A stretch of DNA of 64,000 nucleotides, from contig NZ_MUHE01000011.1 of NCBI RefSeq assembly GCF_002217405.1, forward strand, positions 39,480 to 103,479, given 5' to 3'. This DNA comes from Flavobacterium psychrophilum DSM 3660 = ATCC 49418. GTDB lineage: Bacteria > Bacteroidota > Bacteroidia > Flavobacteriales > Flavobacteriaceae. The translations under genes were made by a program, and so were the position numbers. How positions within the stretch are numbered: the first letter of the stretch is position 1; every line of letters begins with the position of its first letter. The notes under the pieces are model-generated. The model saw nothing but the letters and a program-made list of their open reading frames with translations, made no database searches and was not told where the DNA came from. This document shows positions 1-9,280 of this stretch, piece after piece.

Positions 1-56
1 TTTATATTTATAAATGGTATAAAATTATATCATGACTTTTTATTTTTTTACAAAAA

Positions 57-80
57 AAACTCCTCTAAATAGAGGAGTTT
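57..80 (-). terminator. Rho-independent terminator of sucD
   Basis: A perfect 10-bp stem (AAACTCCTCT / AGAGGAGTTT) with a 4-nt loop lies 24 bases beyond the sucD stop. Read on the minus strand it is followed by a run of eight T, the classic intrinsic terminator form. Nothing is seen in bases 1-56. Confidence 0.85.
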
Positions 81-103
81 TATAATATATGTTTATGAGG
101 AAA

Positions 104-976
104 TTATCCTAAAACTTCTTTTACTTTTTTACCAATTTCTGCTGGAGAATCTACTACATGAATTCCGTTTTCACGTAAAATGCGTTTTTTAGCTTCTGCG
201 GTATCGTCTTCACCACCCACAATTGCACCTGCGTGCCCCATTGTTCTTCCTGCTGGAGCGGTAACTCCTGCAATAAAGCCAACTACTGGTTTGCGGTTTC
301 CGTCTGCACGTACCCATTTAGCGGCATCAGCTTCTAGTTGTCCTCCAATTTCACCAATCATTACGATGCAATGAGTTTCTGGATCATTCATTAATAATTC
401 AACGGCTTCTTTTGTTGTAGTTCCAATAATTGGATCTCCTCCAATTCCGATTGCGGTAGTTATTCCTAGACCTTGTTTTACTACTTGGTCAGCAGCTTCG
501 TAGGTTAATGTTCCTGATTTAGAAACAATTCCTACATTTCCTTTTTTGAAGACAAAACCTGGCATGATACCAACTTTAGCTTCACCTGGGGTTATAATAC
601 CCGGACAGTTTGGTCCTATTAGTCGGCAGTTTTTGCCTTTGATATAATCATTTGCTTTTATCATATCTGCAACAGGAATACCTTCTGTAATTGCAATAAT
701 TACTTTGATACCTGCATCGGCAGCTTCCATAATAGCATCAGCAGCAAAAGCTGGTGGTACAAAAATAATGGTTGTATCTGCTCCTGCTTTTTCTACTGCA
801 TCTTTTACAGTATTAAAAACGGGACGGTCTAAGTGCATTGTTCCTCCTTTTCCTGGAGTTACGCCTCCTACAACGTTTGTACCGTATTCGATCATTTGCT
901 CAGCATGGAAAGTTCCTTCGCTTCCCGTAAATCCTTGAACTATTATTTTTGAATCTTTATTAACTAAAACACTCAT
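104..976 (-). CDS. sucD: Succinyl-CoA synthetase (ADP-forming) subunit alpha
   Basis: This is the alpha subunit of succinyl-CoA ligase in the TCA cycle, which interconverts succinyl-CoA and succinate with nucleotide triphosphate formation. The 290-residue length is normal. The CoA-binding Rossmann region is near residues 10-100 (IIVQGFTGSEGTFH), the phosphate-loop segment GPNCPGIITPGEAKVGIMPG is at 121-140, and the active-site phosphohistidine is H248 in GRTMGHAGAIVGG. The ATG start is preceded by its own TAnnTTTG promoter box, so it is probably transcribed separately from the lpx run upstream. The beta subunit gene (sucC) is not in this window, as is usual in Flavobacteriia where the two are often apart. 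Confidence 0.97.
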   Translation of the reverse strand: MSVLVNKDSKIIVQGFTGSEGTFHAEQMIEYGTNVVGGVTPGKGGTMHLDRPVFNTVKDAVEKAGADTTIIFVPPAFAADAIMEAADAGIKVIIAITEGIPVADMIKANDYIKGKNCRLIGPNCPGIITPGEAKVGIMPGFVFKKGNVGIVSKSGTLTYEAADQVVKQGLGITTAIGIGGDPIIGTTTKEAVELLMNDPETHCIVMIGEIGGQLEADAAKWVRADGNRKPVVGFIAGVTAPAGRTMGHAGAIVGGEDDTAEAKKRILRENGIHVVDSPAEIGKKVKEVLG

Positions 977-1010
977 GATATATTTTTTATGTTATTTTTT
1001 TATTGTGTTA

Positions 1011-1018
1011 CAAAAGTA
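1011..1018 (-). promoter_or_regulatory. Probable -7 promoter box of sucD
   Basis: Read on the minus strand this is TACTTTTG, matching the Bacteroidota -7 consensus TAnnTTTG. It lies about 35 bases before the sucD ATG. No good -33 TTTG partner is evident. Confidence 0.5.
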
Positions 1019-1059
1019 ATGTTTTGAAATATACTTTTTAATAATTTTATTAAAATAAT

Positions 1060-1422
1060 TTAACTCAATTGACTCATTTGAAATCCGCGATATAATTTTT
1101 CGTCTTTTATTTCCCAAATAACCATAAAATTGGCTAAAATCATTTCTTCCCTTGGGTTCTCGATTGTTTTAACATAATGGTTATATCTTACTGTAATTTT
1201 ATTATTATCTTCTAACAAATGGGTAATATAAATTCTTGACGAATGATATGCTTTGCTCATTTGGTCGATAATTTTTACCATTTCTTCTTTATTCATTTGA
1301 ATAAAACCTTTGCTACTATTCCAATCTAGCGAAACATCAGCGTGCATATAAATATCTAACAATTTGCTGTCTAAGAAAGCATTCGATTTATAAAAATCTT
1401 TAACTAATTCTTTTGCGGTCAT
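1060..1422 (-). CDS. SnoaL-like / NTF2-superfamily small protein
   Basis: A 120-residue soluble protein with the composition and pattern of an NTF2-like cone fold: an N-terminal helix (TAKELVKDFYKSNAF), a central acidic/aromatic region (DVSLDWNSSKGF), and C-terminal beta strands with an EEMILANFMVIWEI segment. The fold is used both by small enzymes and by ligand-binding proteins, and no catalytic set can be assigned. It starts two bases after the stop of the lpxD-like gene and is therefore probably co-transcribed with it. The function is unknown; the family call rests on pattern only. Confidence 0.7.
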   Translation of the reverse strand: MTAKELVKDFYKSNAFLDSKLLDIYMHADVSLDWNSSKGFIQMNKEEMVKIIDQMSKAYHSSRIYITHLLEDNNKITVRYNHYVKTIENPREEMILANFMVIWEIKDEKLYRGFQMSQLS

Positions 1423-1424
1423 CT

Positions 1425-2354
1425 TTATTTTAGTTTATTTATGATTTCAGGGATTCGTTTTATATTGGCTAATTGTTTTAGCTTTTCGCGAGATTCTTGT
1501 ACTGGAGTACCAAAATATGATTTTCCTCCTTCAATAGATTTTGTTACGCCTGTTTGTCCCATAACTACAGCTTTTGTACCAATGGTAATACCGCTAGTGG
1601 TACCTACTTGTCCCCAAAGTGTCACGTCGTCTTCAATTATGACACAGCCTGCAATTCCTGTTTGTGAAGCAATTAAACATTTTTTACCTATTATTGTGTC
1701 GTGTCCTACATGAACTTGATTATCAATTTTGGTTCCTTGACCAATAGTTGTGTCGCCTGTAACACCTTTATCGATAGTACAAAGTGCTCCAATTCCTACA
1801 TTATCATGTATAACAACTCTGCCGCCAGAAATTAATTGGTCGAAACCATCGGGTCTTTTTTTATAATAAAAAGCATCAGCTCCTAAAATTGTTCCTGCAT
1901 GAATGATAACATTGTTTCCAATAATGGTATTGTCATAAATGGAAACGTTAGAATGAATAAGACAATTTTCGCCAATTATCACATTGTTTCCTATGAAGGT
2001 ATTGGGCTGAATTATAGTTCCTTTTCCTATTTTTGCAGAAGCCGAAATTGCTACATTTGATTTTTGAAATGGTCTGAAATGATTGGTTAATTTATTGAAA
2101 TCTCGAAACGGATCATCTGAAATGAGTAGTGCTTTTCCTTGTGGGCAATGTACATTTTTATTTATTAAAACTATCGTTGCTGCCGATTGTAATGCTTTAT
2201 CATAATATTTAGGATGATCTACAAACACAATATCTCCTGCCTCTACTACATGAATTTCATTCATACCCAAAACAGGAAAATTAGCATCTCCTACATACTG
2301 GCAGTTGATGATATTTGCAATTTCTTCAAGGGTTTGTGTTTGTATAAATTTCAT
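1425..2354 (-). CDS. LpxD-like UDP-3-O-acylglucosamine N-acyltransferase paralog
   Basis: A 309-residue left-handed beta-helix acyltransferase. Residues 1-100 resemble the LpxD N-terminal uridine-binding domain, followed by many hexapeptide repeats ([IV]G..[VCT]I). The segment [13 protein letters not shown] places a histidine where LpxD has its catalytic base (compare DNQIQIAHNVEIG in the true lpxD at 5220-6239). It is shorter than that gene (309 against 339 residues) and diverged, so it may act on a different UDP-sugar or acyl donor. It sits six bases after efp and two bases before the SnoaL-like gene in the same transcriptional direction. Database annotations of this family usually read UDP-3-O-(3-hydroxymyristoyl)glucosamine N-acyltransferase; the exact substrate is uncertain. 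Confidence 0.85.
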   Translation of the reverse strand: MKFIQTQTLEEIANIINCQYVGDANFPVLGMNEIHVVEAGDIVFVDHPKYYDKALQSAATIVLINKNVHCPQGKALLISDDPFRDFNKLTNHFRPFQKSNVAISASAKIGKGTIIQPNTFIGNNVIIGENCLIHSNVSIYDNTIIGNNVIIHAGTILGADAFYYKKRPDGFDQLISGGRVVIHDNVGIGALCTIDKGVTGDTTIGQGTKIDNQVHVGHDTIIGKKCLIASQTGIAGCVIIEDDVTLWGQVGTTSGITIGTKAVVMGQTGVTKSIEGGKSYFGTPVQESREKLKQLANIKRIPEIINKLK

Positions 2355-2360
2355 AAAAAA

Positions 2361-2924
2361 TTATTTTACACGTTCCATATAAGAACCTGAAGCAGTATCA
2401 ATTTTTATTTTATCCCCTTCATTAATAAATAAAGGTACATTTATGGAGGCACCAGTTTCTACCGTTGCAGATTTTGTTGCGTTTGTAGCAGTATTTCCTT
2501 TTACACCTGGCTCAGCATACGTAACTTCTAATATTATTGAAGCTGGCATATCTACAGAAAGAGGCAAATCGGTTTCGGTATTTACTTGTACCATTACGTT
2601 TGTTCCTTCTTTAAGTAATCCTGGATTATCAAGGATTTTTTTGTCTAAAGTAATTTGTTCGAAAGATTCGATATTCATAAAATGAAATTGATCGCCTTCG
2701 GCGTATAAATACTGATAAGTATGTGTTTCTACACGAACTTCGTCTATTTTATGTCCTGCCGAAAAGGTATTGTCTAATACTTTTCCGTTAGATAAGCTTC
2801 GTAATTTTGTACGTACGAATGCTGGTCCTTTACCTGGTTTTACGTGAAGAAATTCGATTATTTTATAAATATCGTGGTTAAATTTGATACACAATCCGTT
2901 TCTTATATCTGATGTAGATGCCAT
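2361..2924 (-). CDS. efp: Translation elongation factor P
   Basis: EF-P rescues ribosomes stalled at polyproline stretches by binding between the P and E sites. The 187-residue length is typical. Domain I is at about residues 1-62, with the tip loop HVKPGKGPAFVR carrying K32, the residue aligned with the modified lysine of E. coli EF-P. Two OB domains follow, and the C-terminal signature DKIKIDTASGSYMERVK is complete. No EpmA/EpmB-like modification gene is in the window. It lies 67 bases downstream of lpxA within the lipid A run, an arrangement common in Bacteroidota. Confidence 0.96.
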   Translation of the reverse strand: MASTSDIRNGLCIKFNHDIYKIIEFLHVKPGKGPAFVRTKLRSLSNGKVLDNTFSAGHKIDEVRVETHTYQYLYAEGDQFHFMNIESFEQITLDKKILDNPGLLKEGTNVMVQVNTETDLPLSVDMPASIILEVTYAEPGVKGNTATNATKSATVETGASINVPLFINEGDKIKIDTASGSYMERVK

Positions 2925-2991
2925 TTTTTTGTATTTATTCGATTATTTGGTTATTCTCTATTTTTTTTATTTGTTAATCTGAAATCTAAAA

Positions 2992-3774
2992 TTATACTCC
3001 CGTGTATCCTTTCATAATTCCTCTTGAAGAATTTCTTATAAAATCTAGGATTTCATCTCTTTCTGGAGTTGCTTCCATTTCTGCTTCAATGATTGCTAAT
3101 GCTTGTGAGGTATTATAATTTTTTTGGTACAAGGTTCTATATATGCTTTGTATTTCGCTAATTTTTTCGGTGGTAAAACCTCTTCTTCTTAGTCCTACAG
3201 AATTTATGCCTACATAAGATAATGGTTCTTTTGCTGCTTTTGTAAAAGGAGGCACATCTTTTCTTAATAAAGATCCTCCAGAAATCATGGCATGATCTCC
3301 AACGCTTATAAATTGGTGTACTGCCGATAGCCCTCCTATTATTGCATATTTTCCTATTGTTACGTGTCCGCCTAAAAGTACGCCGTTTACAATAATTGCG
3401 TTATCGCCTACATGACAATCGTGTGCAACGTGTGCCGTTGCCATGATTAAACAGTTATTGCCTATTACGGTTTGTCCTGATGCTATTGTACCTCGATTGA
3501 TGGTAACACATTCTCTTATCGTAGTATTGTCACCTATTATTACTAAAGAATCTTCACCGCCAAATTTTAAATCTTGTGGTACCGCAGAGATTACTGCGCC
3601 TGGAAAAATATTACAGTTTTTACCTATTCGTGCACCTTCCATAATGGTTACGTTAGAACCTATCCAAGTTCCGTCGCCAATAATTACATTATTATGTATG
3701 GTTGTAAATGGCTCTATAACAACATTTTTGGCAATCTTTGCTCCTGGATGAACGTATGCTAATGGTTGATTCAT
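2992..3774 (-). CDS. lpxA: Acyl-ACP--UDP-N-acetylglucosamine O-acyltransferase
   Basis: LpxA catalyses the first step of lipid A synthesis, moving a 3-hydroxyacyl chain from ACP to the 3-OH of UDP-GlcNAc in the cytoplasm. The 260-residue protein is a left-handed beta helix of hexapeptide repeats followed by a helical C-terminal domain from about residue 195 (GLRRRGFTTEKISEIQSIYR). The conserved AHVAHDCHVGDN segment contains H118, aligned with the catalytic histidine H125 of E. coli. It is 54 bases downstream of lpxC/fabZ and part of the same minus-strand operon. Confidence 0.96.
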   Translation of the reverse strand: MNQPLAYVHPGAKIAKNVVIEPFTTIHNNVIIGDGTWIGSNVTIMEGARIGKNCNIFPGAVISAVPQDLKFGGEDSLVIIGDNTTIRECVTINRGTIASGQTVIGNNCLIMATAHVAHDCHVGDNAIIVNGVLLGGHVTIGKYAIIGGLSAVHQFISVGDHAMISGGSLLRKDVPPFTKAAKEPLSYVGINSVGLRRRGFTTEKISEIQSIYRTLYQKNYNTSQALAIIEAEMEATPERDEILDFIRNSSRGIMKGYTGV

Positions 3775-3828
3775 ATATTATTTTTAATCGTTCTGTTGTT
3801 TAATTGATTTGATCAAATTAAGAAAAAG

Positions 3829-5217
3829 TTATTGTTTTTTGGCAATTTGCGCCATCAATTCGGCTTCAGCAACCAGTTTGCCATTTGCGTAAGCGTGAGC
3901 TTGCATGTGGCAAATACCTCTTCTTATAGGGGTTATTAAATCGCATTTGAATATTAGTGTATCACCTGGTAGTACTTTTTGTTTAAATTTAACATTATCT
4001 ATTTTCATAAAAAAGGTTAAATAATTTTCTGGATCAGGGACTGAACTTAGAATTAAAATTCCTCCTGTTTGCGCCATGGCTTCTACAATAATGACCCCAG
4101 GCATAACTGGTGCGCCTGGAAAATGTCCTACAAAGAATGTTTCGTTCATTGTTACATTTTTTAATCCAACTACAGAGCAGTCTGTCATTTCGATAATTCT
4201 ATCTACAAATAAAAATGGCGGACGGTGTGGCAAAATACTCATAATTTTGTGAATATCCATCAATGGTTCTTTGTTTAAATCATAAACTGGAACAAAATTT
4301 CTTTGCTCATTTTTTATTAATTTAGACATTTTTTTTGCAAATTGAGTATTTACAAAATGACCTGGTTTATTTGCTATTACTTTTCCTTTTATTCTTGTTC
4401 CTATTAAGGATAAATCGCCTATTACATCGAGTAATTTGTGTCTTGCTGCTTCGTTGGGATAGTGCAGGGTAAGATTGTCTAAAACACCATTTGGTGTAAC
4501 CGAAATTTTATCTTTCCCGAAAGCTATTTTTAGCCTGTTCATGGTTTCTGCAGAAATTTCTTTATCTACATAAACAATGGCATTGTTTAAATCGCCTCCT
4601 TTTATTAATCCGTTTTCTAACAAAGTTTCTAGTTCGTGTAAAAAACTAAAGGTACGACAATCTGCTATTTCGTCTTTAAATTGGCTAATATTTTTGAGGC
4701 TTGCATTTTGAGTTCCTAATACTTTAGTACCAAAATCGACCATAGCGGTTACTTGATAATCATCGCAGGGCATTACAATTATTTCGCTTCCTGTAGATTC
4801 ATCTAAATAGGAAATAACTTCTTTGACGACATACACATTTCTTTCGGCTTCTTGTTCTGCGATGCCTGCTTTTTCTATAGCTTGCACAAAATATTTTGAG
4901 GAACCGTCCATAATTGGGAGTTCAGAAGCATTCAATTCGATAATAACATTGTCTAAATCGCAACCTACTAAGGCGGCTAAGACATGTTCTGGTGTCTGAA
5001 TTTTTACGCCTAATTTTTCTAGATTTGTGCCTCGTTGCGTGTTTACAACATAATTTACATCGGCTTCAATTATAGGCGAACCTTCTAAATCTACTCTAAC
5101 AAAAGAAAAACCATTATTTATGGGGGCTGGTTTAAATGTTATTCTTACTTCATTTCCTGTATGAAGTCCAACTCCTGTAAGGGAAATTTCGTTATTGATG
5201 GTTTTTTGTTTGACCAT
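3829..5217 (-). CDS. lpxC/fabZ: Bifunctional UDP-3-O-acyl-GlcNAc deacetylase / 3-hydroxyacyl-ACP dehydratase
   Basis: This is a fusion of LpxC (about residues 1-305) with FabZ (about 315-462), the arrangement typical of Bacteroidota. LpxC is the zinc deacetylase that commits precursor to lipid A. The expected zinc ligands are H78 (TPEHVLAAL), H260 and D264 (ARHKLLDVIGDL), with H287 as the conserved downstream histidine. FabZ dehydrates 3-hydroxyacyl-ACP and shows its active-site H366 and E379 in GHFPGAPVMPGVIIVEAMAQ. The fusion puts two enzymes that compete for the 3-hydroxyacyl-ACP pool on one chain. It is separated from lpxD by only two bases. Confidence 0.97.
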   Translation of the reverse strand: MVKQKTINNEISLTGVGLHTGNEVRITFKPAPINNGFSFVRVDLEGSPIIEADVNYVVNTQRGTNLEKLGVKIQTPEHVLAALVGCDLDNVIIELNASELPIMDGSSKYFVQAIEKAGIAEQEAERNVYVVKEVISYLDESTGSEIIVMPCDDYQVTAMVDFGTKVLGTQNASLKNISQFKDEIADCRTFSFLHELETLLENGLIKGGDLNNAIVYVDKEISAETMNRLKIAFGKDKISVTPNGVLDNLTLHYPNEAARHKLLDVIGDLSLIGTRIKGKVIANKPGHFVNTQFAKKMSKLIKNEQRNFVPVYDLNKEPLMDIHKIMSILPHRPPFLFVDRIIEMTDCSVVGLKNVTMNETFFVGHFPGAPVMPGVIIVEAMAQTGGILILSSVPDPENYLTFFMKIDNVKFKQKVLPGDTLIFKCDLITPIRRGICHMQAHAYANGKLVAEAELMAQIAKKQ

Positions 5218-5219
5218 AA

Positions 5220-6239
5220 TTATTTTATTATTTTTTTTAATTCTTCTATTTCGGTAACAATTTTTGGAAGATTTTTAAAATGAACATATGATTTACTATA
5301 TTCAGAATAGCCAAATGATGGACTTCCTTGCAAGGTTTCTTTGTCTTTTATATTTTTTCCCACTCCAGATTGTGCTTGTATTTTTACATTATTACCTATG
5401 GTTAAGTGTCCTGCAATACCTACTTGTCCGCCAATCATGCAATTTTTGCCAATTTTTGTAGAACCAGCAATTCCTGTTTGGGCTGCTATTACAGTATTTT
5501 CGCCAATTTCTACATTGTGAGCAATTTGAATTTGATTGTCTAATTTTACTCCTTTTCTAATAATTGTAGATCCTAATGTTGCTCTGTCTATTGTGGTACA
5601 AGCGCCAATATCTACATTGTCTTCGATCACTACATTTCCTATTTGGGGAATTTTACTAAAAGTTCCGTCGGGATTTGGTGCAAAACCAAAACCATCTGCT
5701 CCAATTGTAGTTCCAGAATATATGTTGCAATTATTGCCTATTACTGTTTCTGAAAGAATTTTAGCTCCTGCAAAAATAATGGTGTTGTTACCTATTTGTA
5801 CATTATCGCCAATAAAACTATTGGGATATATTTTTACATGATCGCCAATAATTACGTTTTCGCCAATGTAGCTAAAACTTCCTAAATAAAAATCTGTTCC
5901 ATACTTTGCGGATTGTGCTATCACACAAGGTGCTTCAATTCCTGTTTTATTATTTTTTACTTGATTGTAAAATTCTAATAGTTTCGCAAAAGATTTATAA
6001 GCATCTTCTACTTTTATTAATGTGGTTGAAATCTCATTATCAGGTACAAATGTTCTATTGACAATAACTATTGATGCTTTTGTGTCGTATATATAATTTG
6101 TATATTTAGAGTTTGCTAAAAATGTTAAGCATCCTTCTGTTCCTTCTTCAATTTTAGACAACTTAAAAACGGTAGCTTTCGGATTTCCGAAAATTTCTCC
6201 TTCTAATATTTCGGCTATTTGTTCGGCTGTAAATTTCAT
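5220..6239 (-). CDS. lpxD: UDP-3-O-(3-hydroxyacyl)glucosamine N-acyltransferase
   Basis: LpxD adds the second 3-hydroxyacyl chain, amide-linked, to the product of LpxC. The 339-residue length and domain plan are canonical: an N-terminal uridine-binding domain (1-100), a hexapeptide-repeat beta helix, and a C-terminal helix. H241 in DNQIQIAHNVEIGENT aligns with the catalytic histidine H239 of E. coli. The GADGFGFAPNPDG segment at about 180-192 is also typical. It is the first gene of the lpxD-lpxC/fabZ-lpxA-efp run and has its own promoter-like box upstream. Confidence 0.95.
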   Translation of the reverse strand: MKFTAEQIAEILEGEIFGNPKATVFKLSKIEEGTEGCLTFLANSKYTNYIYDTKASIVIVNRTFVPDNEISTTLIKVEDAYKSFAKLLEFYNQVKNNKTGIEAPCVIAQSAKYGTDFYLGSFSYIGENVIIGDHVKIYPNSFIGDNVQIGNNTIIFAGAKILSETVIGNNCNIYSGTTIGADGFGFAPNPDGTFSKIPQIGNVVIEDNVDIGACTTIDRATLGSTIIRKGVKLDNQIQIAHNVEIGENTVIAAQTGIAGSTKIGKNCMIGGQVGIAGHLTIGNNVKIQAQSGVGKNIKDKETLQGSPSFGYSEYSKSYVHFKNLPKIVTEIEELKKIIK

Positions 6240-6333
6240 TTTATCTGATTATATTTTCTGCATAAAATAATGAACTTTATAAATTATTATTTATTTAAGT
6301 TGAAAATTTTTAGTTTTCTTAATTTTACGACGA

Positions 6334-6341
6334 CAAAAATA
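6334..6341 (-). promoter_or_regulatory. Probable -7 box for the lpxD operon
   Basis: On the minus strand the sequence is TATTTTTG, a match to TAnnTTTG. It lies about 95 bases before the lpxD ATG, in the intergenic gap after the HD-domain gene. This suggests the lipid A genes can be transcribed independently of that gene. Confidence 0.4.
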
Positions 6342-6361
6342 TAAAAATTTAAAAAGAATCT

Positions 6362-7597
6362 TTAGTTTTTATTGAGTTGTTTTGGAAAACAAAGAAAATA
6401 TTTTGTAACTTGTTTAGATAATGCTTTTAATGACAATTGGTCTGACAATAATGCTACGTCTTCTATAGAGCCGTCTTTTTTGAGGATTCGTATAGGTTCT
6501 GCAGATTTGCTATAGGCCTGATTTCTTATTTTTCCTTTGAAAACAAAATATTTTGCTTCTTGTATTGCGATATTATTTGCTTTCGAAAATTGTTCTATTA
6601 ATTCTTGTATTTCTTCTTTAGAAAAATTTTCTTCATTCATTTTAATTTTCAGCAAATCTCGATTTATTATCATTTTGCTTAATGAACTTAAGGTAAAATC
6701 TTGATGGTTTTGCCAATGTTTTATGGCACCAACAATGTCTGTATCATCTAATTGTGCAAATTTATTTAGAATTTGATCGTTAAAATCGGTTAAACTTATT
6801 TTGTTTTCTATAAAGAAAAGTAAATTTTCGCTGCAAGTAATTGCAATTCCTTTTTGGTACAATTCTTTGGCTCTTTTTAGTGTGTTTGTTAAGGTAAGTT
6901 CTGCAACTAAACTGGTTTTGTGTAAATATACTTGCCAATACATGAGTCTTCTTGCCATTAAGAATTTTTCGACCGAATAAATTCCTTTTTCTTCAATGAC
7001 TAATACATCATCAACTACATTCATCATTTGGATTAATCTGTCGGAGTTTATTTTTCCTTCTTCTACTCCAGAATAAAAACTATCTCGTTTGAGATAATCC
7101 ATCCTATCCATATCTAATTGGCTAGAAATAAGTTGTAGCATAAATTTTCTAGGATATTCTCCTTTGAAAATTTGAATGGCTAGGTTTAATTGTCCGTCGA
7201 ATTCGATATTCAATTTATTCATAAATAACAAAGAAATTTCTTCGTGGTGCACTGCTTCTACAATACTGTGTTCCATAGCATGAGAAAACGGACCATGACC
7301 AATATCGTGTAATAAAATGGCAATATATAAGGCATTTTCTTCTTCGGCAGAAATGATAGTATTTTTAAATCGAAGGACTTGAATGGCTTTTTGCATTATG
7401 TGCAAGCAGCCCAAAGCGTGATGAAATCTGGTATGATTAGCGCCTGGATATACTAAAGATGATAGCCCCATTTGAGAAATTCTTCGCAATCGCTGAAAAT
7501 ACGGATGCTGTATTAAATCGTAAATTAACGGATTAGGAATCGTAATGAAACCATATATAGGATCGTTAAATATCTTTAGTTTATTAGTATTACTCAC
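6362..7597 (-). CDS. HD-domain phosphohydrolase (dGTPase-like)
   Basis: A 411-residue HD-superfamily metal-dependent phosphohydrolase. The motif set is visible: RFHHALGCLH (first H), the LLHDIGHGPFSHAMEH HD signature at about residue 95, and a later QLDMDRMDYLKRDS segment supplying the distal aspartate. The family includes dNTP triphosphohydrolases of the SamHD1/YdhJ type, but the substrate cannot be read from sequence. It starts with GTG (reverse CAC at 7595-7597), just downstream of a TATATTTG promoter box, and is upstream of lpxD on the same strand. Homologues are often next to lpxD in flavobacteria. Confidence 0.88.
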   Translation of the reverse strand: MSNTNKLKIFNDPIYGFITIPNPLIYDLIQHPYFQRLRRISQMGLSSLVYPGANHTRFHHALGCLHIMQKAIQVLRFKNTIISAEEENALYIAILLHDIGHGPFSHAMEHSIVEAVHHEEISLLFMNKLNIEFDGQLNLAIQIFKGEYPRKFMLQLISSQLDMDRMDYLKRDSFYSGVEEGKINSDRLIQMMNVVDDVLVIEEKGIYSVEKFLMARRLMYWQVYLHKTSLVAELTLTNTLKRAKELYQKGIAITCSENLLFFIENKISLTDFNDQILNKFAQLDDTDIVGAIKHWQNHQDFTLSSLSKMIINRDLLKIKMNEENFSKEEIQELIEQFSKANNIAIQEAKYFVFKGKIRNQAYSKSAEPIRILKKDGSIEDVALLSDQLSLKALSKQVTKYFLCFPKQLNKN

Positions 7598-7613
7598 TTT
7601 TTTCGATTTTATA

Positions 7614-7621
7614 CAAATATA
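7614..7621 (-). promoter_or_regulatory. Probable -7 box for the HD-domain gene
   Basis: On the minus strand this reads TATATTTG, a full match to TAnnTTTG, about 17 bases before the GTG start. The very short leader supports the GTG as the start codon. Confidence 0.5.
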
Positions 7622-7735
7622 GAAACGAATTTAAGAATTAATTGTACAATTTTTTGTTTTAATTTGGTAAAATAAAAATAAACACGAATTTCTAAATAAT
7701 CTAGAATTTTATTCTAAACTAAATTTTTAAAAATA

Positions 7736-8446
7736 ATGAAAGCATTTCTGAAAAAATTACTGGTTGGTAAGATTTCTAAAAAAGAAAAAATAAGATTTAA
7801 TCCTATTGAAAAGAGGATTTTGAATATTCGCTCTATATGGAATAACGACCATCAGGAGGATAACGGAATCGAAAAAATATTCAGATTATTTCTTTCTATC
7901 TCTCAACTTTTGTTTCCTGGAATTTATATTAAGTATTTTGCCAATAAAAAAGGTTCTGAGTATCAGGATTTAGCTTTAGATGTTTATATTTTAGCAAAAG
8001 TTATGTTTCCGCTTATGATATTAATAAATGAATGGCAACATAATATCTATATAATATTTGTAATGACTTATGTTTTGCTAGAAACAGTTTTATATATTCC
8101 TACTTTGATTTTTGCTTCCGATTTGTTTTCTCGTCCACGTTCCTACAAACGTTCTATGCTTTTACTGTTTTTTAATTATATGGAAATTGTTTTGGCTTTT
8201 GCGGTTTTATATTCTTGTGGTAATTACTTAAATAAAGATTTTACGCATTGGTTTGATGCTCTGTATTTTAGCATTATTACCTCTTCTTCTATAGGTTATG
8301 GTGATTTTTATCCTGTAACTATTTTTGGAAAATTTTTAGTAAGCATGCAAGCTTTACTTTTTTTGTTTTTTGTGATTTTATTTCTTAATTTCTTTTCTAC
8401 AAAGATTAAAAGTAAAGGCTATTTTGATCATGAAAATGAGGATTAA
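7736..8446 (+). CDS. Two-pore-helix ion channel family protein (K+ channel-like)
   Basis: A 236-residue membrane protein. After a basic cytoplasmic N-terminus there are several hydrophobic segments (about residues 80-98, 102-122, 138-158 and 196-216). A pore-loop signature, ITSSSIGYGDFYP (about 180-192), carries the potassium selectivity filter (T/S)xGYGD between the last two segments. The fold corresponds to the Ion_trans_2 family. No C-terminal RCK regulatory domain is present, only a short charged tail. It is divergent from the HD-domain gene and convergent with kdsB, with just two bases between the stop codons. Confidence 0.88.
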   Translation: MKAFLKKLLVGKISKKEKIRFNPIEKRILNIRSIWNNDHQEDNGIEKIFRLFLSISQLLFPGIYIKYFANKKGSEYQDLALDVYILAKVMFPLMILINEWQHNIYIIFVMTYVLLETVLYIPTLIFASDLFSRPRSYKRSMLLLFFNYMEIVLAFAVLYSCGNYLNKDFTHWFDALYFSIITSSSIGYGDFYPVTIFGKFLVSMQALLFLFFVILFLNFFSTKIKSKGYFDHENED

Positions 8447-8448
8447 TC

Positions 8449-9174
8449 TTATAACATGCTCCTCGCCTTCTCTAAATCCTCTAAAGTGTCAATTCCGATT
8501 CCTACATGAGTAGTTTCGATCATTTTGATGCGCTTGCCATATTCTAAATACCGGAGTTGTTCTAATTTTTCGGAGGCTTCGAGTGATAGCATAGGTAAAT
8601 GATAAAAATCTAGCAAGGCTTGTTTTCTAAAAGCATATATACCAATGTGTTGCATGTATCTTACACCTACATTTTCTTCTCTTGGATACGGAATTACGGA
8701 GCGAGAGAAATAGAGCGCAAATCCTTTTTGGTCGACAATTACTTTTACATTATTTGGATTTTGAATATCATTTTTATGGGTAATATTTCTCATTAAGGAA
8801 GCTAAATCTACTTTTTTATGTGTATCATTTCTAAAAACTTGAATTACTTCTTCGAGTGGCTCTTTGTTTATAAAAGGTTCGTCTCCTTGTACGTTGACTA
8901 CAATATCTACCTCTAGATTTTGGATGGCTTCAGCAATTCGGTCACTACCCGATTCGTGTTCTTTGATGCTCATTATGGCTTTGCCAGCATTGGTAATAAT
9001 TTCATTGTAAATTAATTCTGAATCGGTTACAACAAAAACATCATCAAACAAATTGGTTTCTACCGCTGCTTGATAGGTTCTTAGAATAACTGTTTTTCCG
9101 CCCAAATCTTGCATGAGTTTTGCTGGGAATCTTGTTGAGGCGTAGCGTGCTGGAATTACTGCAATTATTTTCAT
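8449..9174 (-). CDS. kdsB: 3-deoxy-manno-octulosonate cytidylyltransferase (CMP-KDO synthetase)
   Basis: KdsB activates KDO with CTP to CMP-KDO for transfer to lipid A. The 241-residue length is standard. The N-terminal nucleotide-binding signature [15 protein letters not shown] (about 6-20) is intact, as are [10 protein letters not shown] (the metal/substrate aspartate), SGSDRIAEA, and the C-terminal [13 protein letters not shown]. It fits functionally with the lipid A genes to its left although it has its own transcription unit. Confidence 0.97.
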
Positions 9175-9280
9175 TTTTTTAAGTTCTGAGTGACAAAGGT
9201 TTTTATATTTTTTGAATTGTTTTTATTTTTACACAAATTAAATAAATTATTGTTGTTTTGACTGGGTTGAATTTAATATC

